Source: DASYAN01 sp036501345
GTDB lineage: Bacteria; Chloroflexota; Ktedonobacteria; Ktedonobacterales; Ktedonobacteraceae
Direction: 5' to 3'
Length of the DNA: 10,145 bases
Assembly (NCBI GenBank): GCA_036501345.1
Contig: DASYAN010000126.1
Span: forward strand, 1 to 10,145
Part shown: piece after piece, positions 7,541 through 10,145 of the stretch
Position numbering within the stretch: position 1 is the stretch's first letter
How the letters are laid out: each line of letters begins with the position of its first letter
The notes under the pieces: model-generated
What the model was told of the DNA's origin: nothing
What the model saw: only the letters and a program-made list of their open reading frames with translations
Database searches by the model: none
Made by a program: the position numbers and the translations under genes

Positions 7541-7857
7541 TGGGGAGAGGATTTGCCAAAACTCTTGCCCACAGGGAGTATGGGAAACCCCAGCGGTCGG
7601 GATCTTGCTCAGCATCTTCATCAGCGAGCACCATCTCAAAGGACCCTCGGTGCAAGTACAGATCAAGCATATCAGCAGGAGTGAAGGCCCTCTGCGGCAC
7701 GGTCGTGAAGAACTGCTCATAGACGGTCCCATTGCACACCACGCCAATGCAAGGGGGAGAAGAGGTAACTGGATGGGTCGCCAAAATCATCCGAACAACC
7801 GGGCCTGCCGGCGTCAGTGCAATATCCGGGCAATCGAAAAGAGCACGACGGGTTCCT

Positions 7858-7878
7858 TTCTCTCACTGACACTTTTTT
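7858..7878 (+). repeat. Left terminal inverted repeat of the IS4-type element
   Basis: TTCTCTCACTGACACTTTTT plus one further T pairs perfectly with 9214-9234 in inverted orientation. It directly follows the truncated transposase remnant. Confidence 0.93.
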
Positions 7879-7926
7879 AAAGAGCAAAAGGCCTATCCAA
7901 AGGAAAAAAAGATTTCTCATCGTTTC

Positions 7927-9087
7927 TCAAAATCGGAGAGAAAAAAGCCATTTTCCAGGCTTTCCTCGAAAAAGCAAACAGCTTTTAAGTTTTCCATTCT
8001 TTCCAGATCTTCTGGCTCTTCGCTCAATATCTAAGAGATAGAGTCTCCCTATGCGAAAGATGTTTTTGTCCCTTCGGTCATGGCGATCATATCGATCTCT
8101 TCTTCCATGATGAATACATGATGCTGCTAAATGTGCTAGCCACCAAAGCAGTAAAAATAGCACCAGCAGCATGCGATCCACCCGATCTAACCGTCGCACA
8201 TGGCTCTCTTCCCAATCCCACCCTCGGCTTTTCATACCCTCAAACGTTGATTCTATCTTCCAACGCTTCTTGTATTCTAGAATACGTTCTCAACAGGCAG
8301 GACGATCAGAAATCACCAATAATGCCTCTTCCTCGCCTCTTTCCCAACATCCGCTGAGATTCGTTTCGATTTGATCTTCTTGCCATAAACGAATGTGTCC
8401 ATAAAACCTCTTTCCTGGTGTGTTCACCAGCTCGGAAACGGGACAGGTTGGCAACAAACGCCCCGCCTTTGAGCACCGTTCACACGTATGATTTCCACAA
8501 ATACGAAAAAGATAATGAAATCCATACTTTATACATAATTCTACCATGGGAAAACATCCAAAAGCACTATCTCCTATCACCGTACAATCCGTATTTTTCA
8601 GATACGGATGCAAACGCTTGAAAAGTTCTTCTATGATCTCCCATAAGCCTTGATCCCACTTGGTTTGCCCGGGCATCACCTTCCATGCTAACGGCAATAC
8701 ACGAGAATGCTGTATAATACCAATATAGACAATTTGTGCATGTTCTTCATAATTTGTCAAATCAATCACCAACTGAATTGGCTCTTTTTGAAAGGATGGA
8801 AGCACTGCTTCCATAAATACATTCCAGACTTCTTCTGAGTCTACCTTCGAATTACTCAGAAAGCGTTCCAGACGCTGCTCAATACTCGGGGCTTTTGCTC
8901 CACTCTCCTCTAATAACGCTTCTGCTACCTTCGAGAGCACGATACTTTCCGCTCGTATTGCTCCCATTACAAACATTAAAAGCGTTTTACTTTGATATCC
9001 ATGTAATACCTGGAAAAACTCCTTGACTTGCTGATGCAATGCGGTGCATAATGGGCTGAAGGTATTCAGAAAGATCGTCCTCCTCAA
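7927..9087 (-). pseudogene. IS4-family transposase with in-frame stop codon
   Basis: This is a DDE transposase that would catalyse cut-and-paste movement of the surrounding element. Reading from TTG at 9087 gives 265 codons, then TGA at 8292-8290, then 120 more codons in the same frame to 7927. The first catalytic Asp is Asp109 in LVIDLTNYEEH and the second is Asp173 in VIGDSAFG. The third acidic residue, Glu279, lies after the stop in YKKRWKIESTFEGMK (272-286), which fits Y-(2)-R-(3)-E-(6)-K exactly. The TGA falls between DRPAC and ERILEY, and a single change, for instance from CGA, would create it. Without readthrough the product lacks the catalytic Glu. The N-terminus is uncertain: AGGAGG lies just inside the TTG start, and a short ATG-started frame upstream overlaps it (see 9084-9119). 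Total length of about 386 aa fits the family. Confidence 0.87.
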
Positions 9088-9119
9088 GCGTTTTTTATCT
9101 GCTTTTTCTTTCTGTCCAT
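9084..9119 (-). other. Short leader frame with A-AAA-AAC heptamer before the transposase
   Basis: On the minus strand ATG at 9119 opens an 11-residue frame, MDRKKKQIKNA, ending in TGA at 9086-9084. That TGA overlaps the TTG of the transposase frame. In this frame the heptamer A-AAA-AAC at 9096-9090 is correctly phased for a -1 slip, and a -1 slip would join exactly the transposase frame. The AGGAG before this ATG is only 2 bases away, which is too close for good initiation. Programmed frameshifting, translational coupling or coincidence are all possible. Confidence 0.3.
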
Positions 9120-9213
9120 TTCTCCTGCCAATAGGCTAGTCAACGCTCCTTTGCCTTCTCGATATCTCACCCGTCTTTCATCTCTTATTCCCTATTGACT
9201 TTCATGTGCACTC

Positions 9214-9234
9214 AAAAAAGTGTCAGTGAGAGAA
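9214..9234 (-). repeat. Right terminal inverted repeat of the IS4-type element
   Basis: This is the exact reverse complement of 7858-7878. It abuts the truncated MalT/LuxR-type coding sequence, whose last host codon is GAA at 9237-9235. Confidence 0.93.
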
Positions 9235-9483
9235 TTCATTGTCCTCCTCATCCAAGGATACCCAGGCGATCAGAGGCTTGTCAGCTGGCAACCCTTGCGT
9301 CCAAGCAGAGAGCAGCATGGTCTTGCCAAAGCCTGCAGGAGCCGAGACCAGTGTGAGGGGATACTCAAGACTCTCATTGAGCAAGCTCATCAGACGAGGA
9401 CGCGAGATCAGAGGACCCGATGTCACAGGCATATAGAATTTGGTCGTCAGAAGCTGGTTCTCTACTAGTATCGATGGATGCAT
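9235..9483 (-). pseudogene. 5' fragment of a MalT-like LuxR-family transcriptional regulator
   Basis: Only the first 83 codons remain. They match the start of large STAND-type LuxR regulators (MalT-like), which have an N-terminal NTPase, a repeat-rich sensor and a C-terminal LuxR helix-turn-helix. Seen here are TTKFYMPV, ISRPRLMSLLNESL, the P-loop SAPAGFGKTMLLSAW (Walker A at about 48-55) and the following strand AWVSLDEEDNE. Full members have about 800-950 residues, so more than 90% is missing, including the DNA-binding domain. The ATG at 9483 is preferred, with GGGAG about 9 bases upstream. A GTG at 9489 is in frame but too close to that site. The gene ends at the IS terminal repeat, where three element codons and a TGA follow. 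The rest of the gene is not on the other side of the IS. Confidence 0.88.
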
Positions 9484-9922
9484 ACTCACCTCTCCCTATA
9501 TAGAAGCAGTGCTGTTGTCTTGTCACCGATGTAGCCACAACGCTGTGCATCCCTGCCGACTATCCGACCAAATTGACTCAGACCAAGATTAACTTCTATT
9601 GTACTACCCATGGCAACTAGGTGCACATGAGACCAATGAGGATATGAGGATTGACTCCAACAAAACGAGAGAAGTTATTCTAAATGCGCTCACGCCTCGC
9701 TGTCTTTCGGGTAACCAATGCAGAGGCTATTTGCGATCAAATAAAGCGACATATAGGGGACATGCTGAATGAGAATGAGATCCTTGCTGAATCTAGAGAG
9801 TAAGGAGCAGCATCTGCCAGAGGTATTTCTTATGACAAAGGATAAGCACATTCAGACTATACTGCTCCTAATACTTTTTCTTCGAGCTTTCCTGAAATTT
9901 CACTGCGGTCGCTGAAGAATCA
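9484..9922. other. Gene-free region upstream of the LuxR-type fragment
   Basis: These 439 bases hold no coding frame I can support on either strand and no RNA gene I recognise. The ribosome-binding region of the truncated regulator lies at its left edge (GGGAG on the minus strand near 9493-9497). A perfect 10-bp palindrome TGAAATTTCA is at 9893-9902, and AGGAGCAG at 9803-9810 has its inverted copy at 9862-9869. Neither is followed by a clear T-run on the minus strand, so I do not call a terminator for the gene ending at 9923. Confidence 0.5.
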
Positions 9923-10145
9923 TTATTTGCGCATTTGTACCAGCAGTCTCACCCAATAGCGGCGGCTTAGTTCAATGAGTTCGTCGCGATGCGATTCAAT
10001 GTCATCGAGCTGTTGTGGGAATATACGCCAACTTCTGCCTCGTCCATTGCTGTTTGGGTTCTTTTCCCTATCAGCTTGCAACCATCCTTTTCTGCACCAA
10101 TTACATGCAGTTGCTTGACTGACATGATAGATCTCACTGATCTGT
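9923..10145 (-). CDS. Partial helix-turn-helix DNA-binding protein, C-terminal 73 residues
   Basis: This frame enters from the right edge of the window (complete codons from 10144) and stops at TAA 9925-9923. The visible part begins QISEIYHVSQATACNWCRKG, which has the layout of a helix-turn-helix with recognition helix, then WLQADREKNPNSNGRGRSWR, resembling the wing of excisionase or MerR-like HTH_17 domains, then IFPQQLDDIESHRDELIELS and a basic aromatic end RRYWVRLLVQMRK. The short domain followed by a short helical tail suggests a small DNA-binding protein, perhaps a phage- or plasmid-type excisionase or repressor relative. The N-terminus and start are outside the window, and so is any partner gene. 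The HTH reading is by pattern only. Confidence 0.65.
   Translation of the reverse strand, partial: QISEIYHVSQATACNWCRKGWLQADREKNPNSNGRGRSWRIFPQQLDDIESHRDELIELSRRYWVRLLVQMRK

Larger units (their letters stand above)
6532..7857 (-). pseudogene. Degraded DDE transposase gene, 5'-truncated, frameshifted and interrupted
   Basis: This is the 3' portion of a transposase gene read right to left. The first piece is open from 7862, so it enters from the adjoining IS without its own start. It reads through RRALFDCPDI, then DMLDLYLHRGSFEMVLADED (the Y-x2-R-x3-E type block holding the last catalytic acid) and EQDPDRW. At a CCCC run (7588-7591) the protein appears to leave frame. Another frame continues as VSHTPCGQEFWQILS and stops matching at about 7544. 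After roughly 220 bases the gene resumes at 7323 as QWIWNLRLEFGQHL and runs open to 6532. The last part carries a cysteine-rich segment (LCCPAGHP, then CHCRPCPLRAQC near 6960-6998) and ends RLARNARPP...IHGLPVLFAQSFGFD. From memory this matches a transposase type abundant in Ktedonobacter; no database check was possible. The stretch is visibly richer in GC than its neighbours. No functional product is expected. Confidence 0.8.
7858..9234 (-). mobile_element. Complete IS4-type insertion sequence, transposase mutated
   Basis: This is a 1377-bp element bounded by perfect 21-bp terminal inverted repeats and holding one transposase gene on the minus strand that fills most of it. The Y-(2)-R-(3)-E-(6)-K signature in the transposase places it in the IS4 superfamily. 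The outermost two T/A pairs of the repeats may be chance, so the true ends could be 7860 and 9232. No target-site duplication is visible at either choice of ends: the left flank ends GGGTTCCT and the right flank begins TTCATTGT. The two flanks belong to different genes. The element is probably inactive on its own because of the stop codon in its transposase, but it keeps both ends and could be mobilised by an intact relative. Confidence 0.88.

Noticed and set aside
7418..7747. Separate 109-residue gene on the minus strand overlapping the transposase remnant
   Set aside because: Its middle part (HTPCGQEFWQIL) is best explained as the frameshifted continuation of the transposase. The rest reads across the palindrome and is not gene-like.
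7858..9234. A retron, toxin-antitoxin or defence gene inside the right-hand element
   Set aside because: The whole element is accounted for by terminal repeats and one IS4-type transposase frame with D, D, E residues. No cargo gene fits.

Overview
The window looks like chromosomal DNA of a soil Chloroflexota bacterium, most likely class Ktedonobacteria. This is an inference from memory of protein style: an ECF sigma factor paired with a very large membrane anti-sigma factor, a MalT-like LuxR fragment, and cysteine-bearing DDE transposases of the kind common in Ktedonobacter genomes. No marker gene proves it.

The left two thirds (about 1-6070) is ordinary gene-dense core DNA. It holds a stand-alone CheY-like response regulator (+), an acyl-CoA dehydrogenase (+), an ECF sigma/anti-sigma operon (-) converging on the dehydrogenase, and, beyond a 498-base divergent gap, the DNA polymerase III delta' subunit (+). 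The sigma and anti-sigma genes overlap by 4 bases. They form a signalling unit in which a membrane-anchored zinc anti-sigma factor with an extracytoplasmic domain of about 460 residues should hold and release the sigma factor.

The right third (about 6070-10145) is a decayed insertion-sequence zone. From left to right it contains: (i) a gap of about 460 bases without a gene; (ii) the 3' part of a DDE transposase gene (-), 5'-truncated, frameshifted, and apparently split by an inserted element of about 215-220 bp that carries a perfect 58-bp palindrome; (iii) a complete 1377-bp IS4-type element with perfect 21-bp terminal inverted repeats, whose transposase has an in-frame TGA just before the YREK catalytic motif; (iv) the 5' end of a MalT/LuxR-type regulator (-) cut off exactly at that element; (v) about 440 bases without a recognisable gene; (vi) the 3' end of a small helix-turn-helix gene (-) running off the right edge.

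The two flanks of the complete IS are different genes and show no target-site duplication. The present junction therefore probably arose by recombination or deletion between IS copies rather than by simple insertion. I did not find a clear new defence or metabolic system. The most unusual items are the palindrome-bearing small element, the nested IS wreckage, and the anti-sigma factor with its large unrecognised sensor domain.
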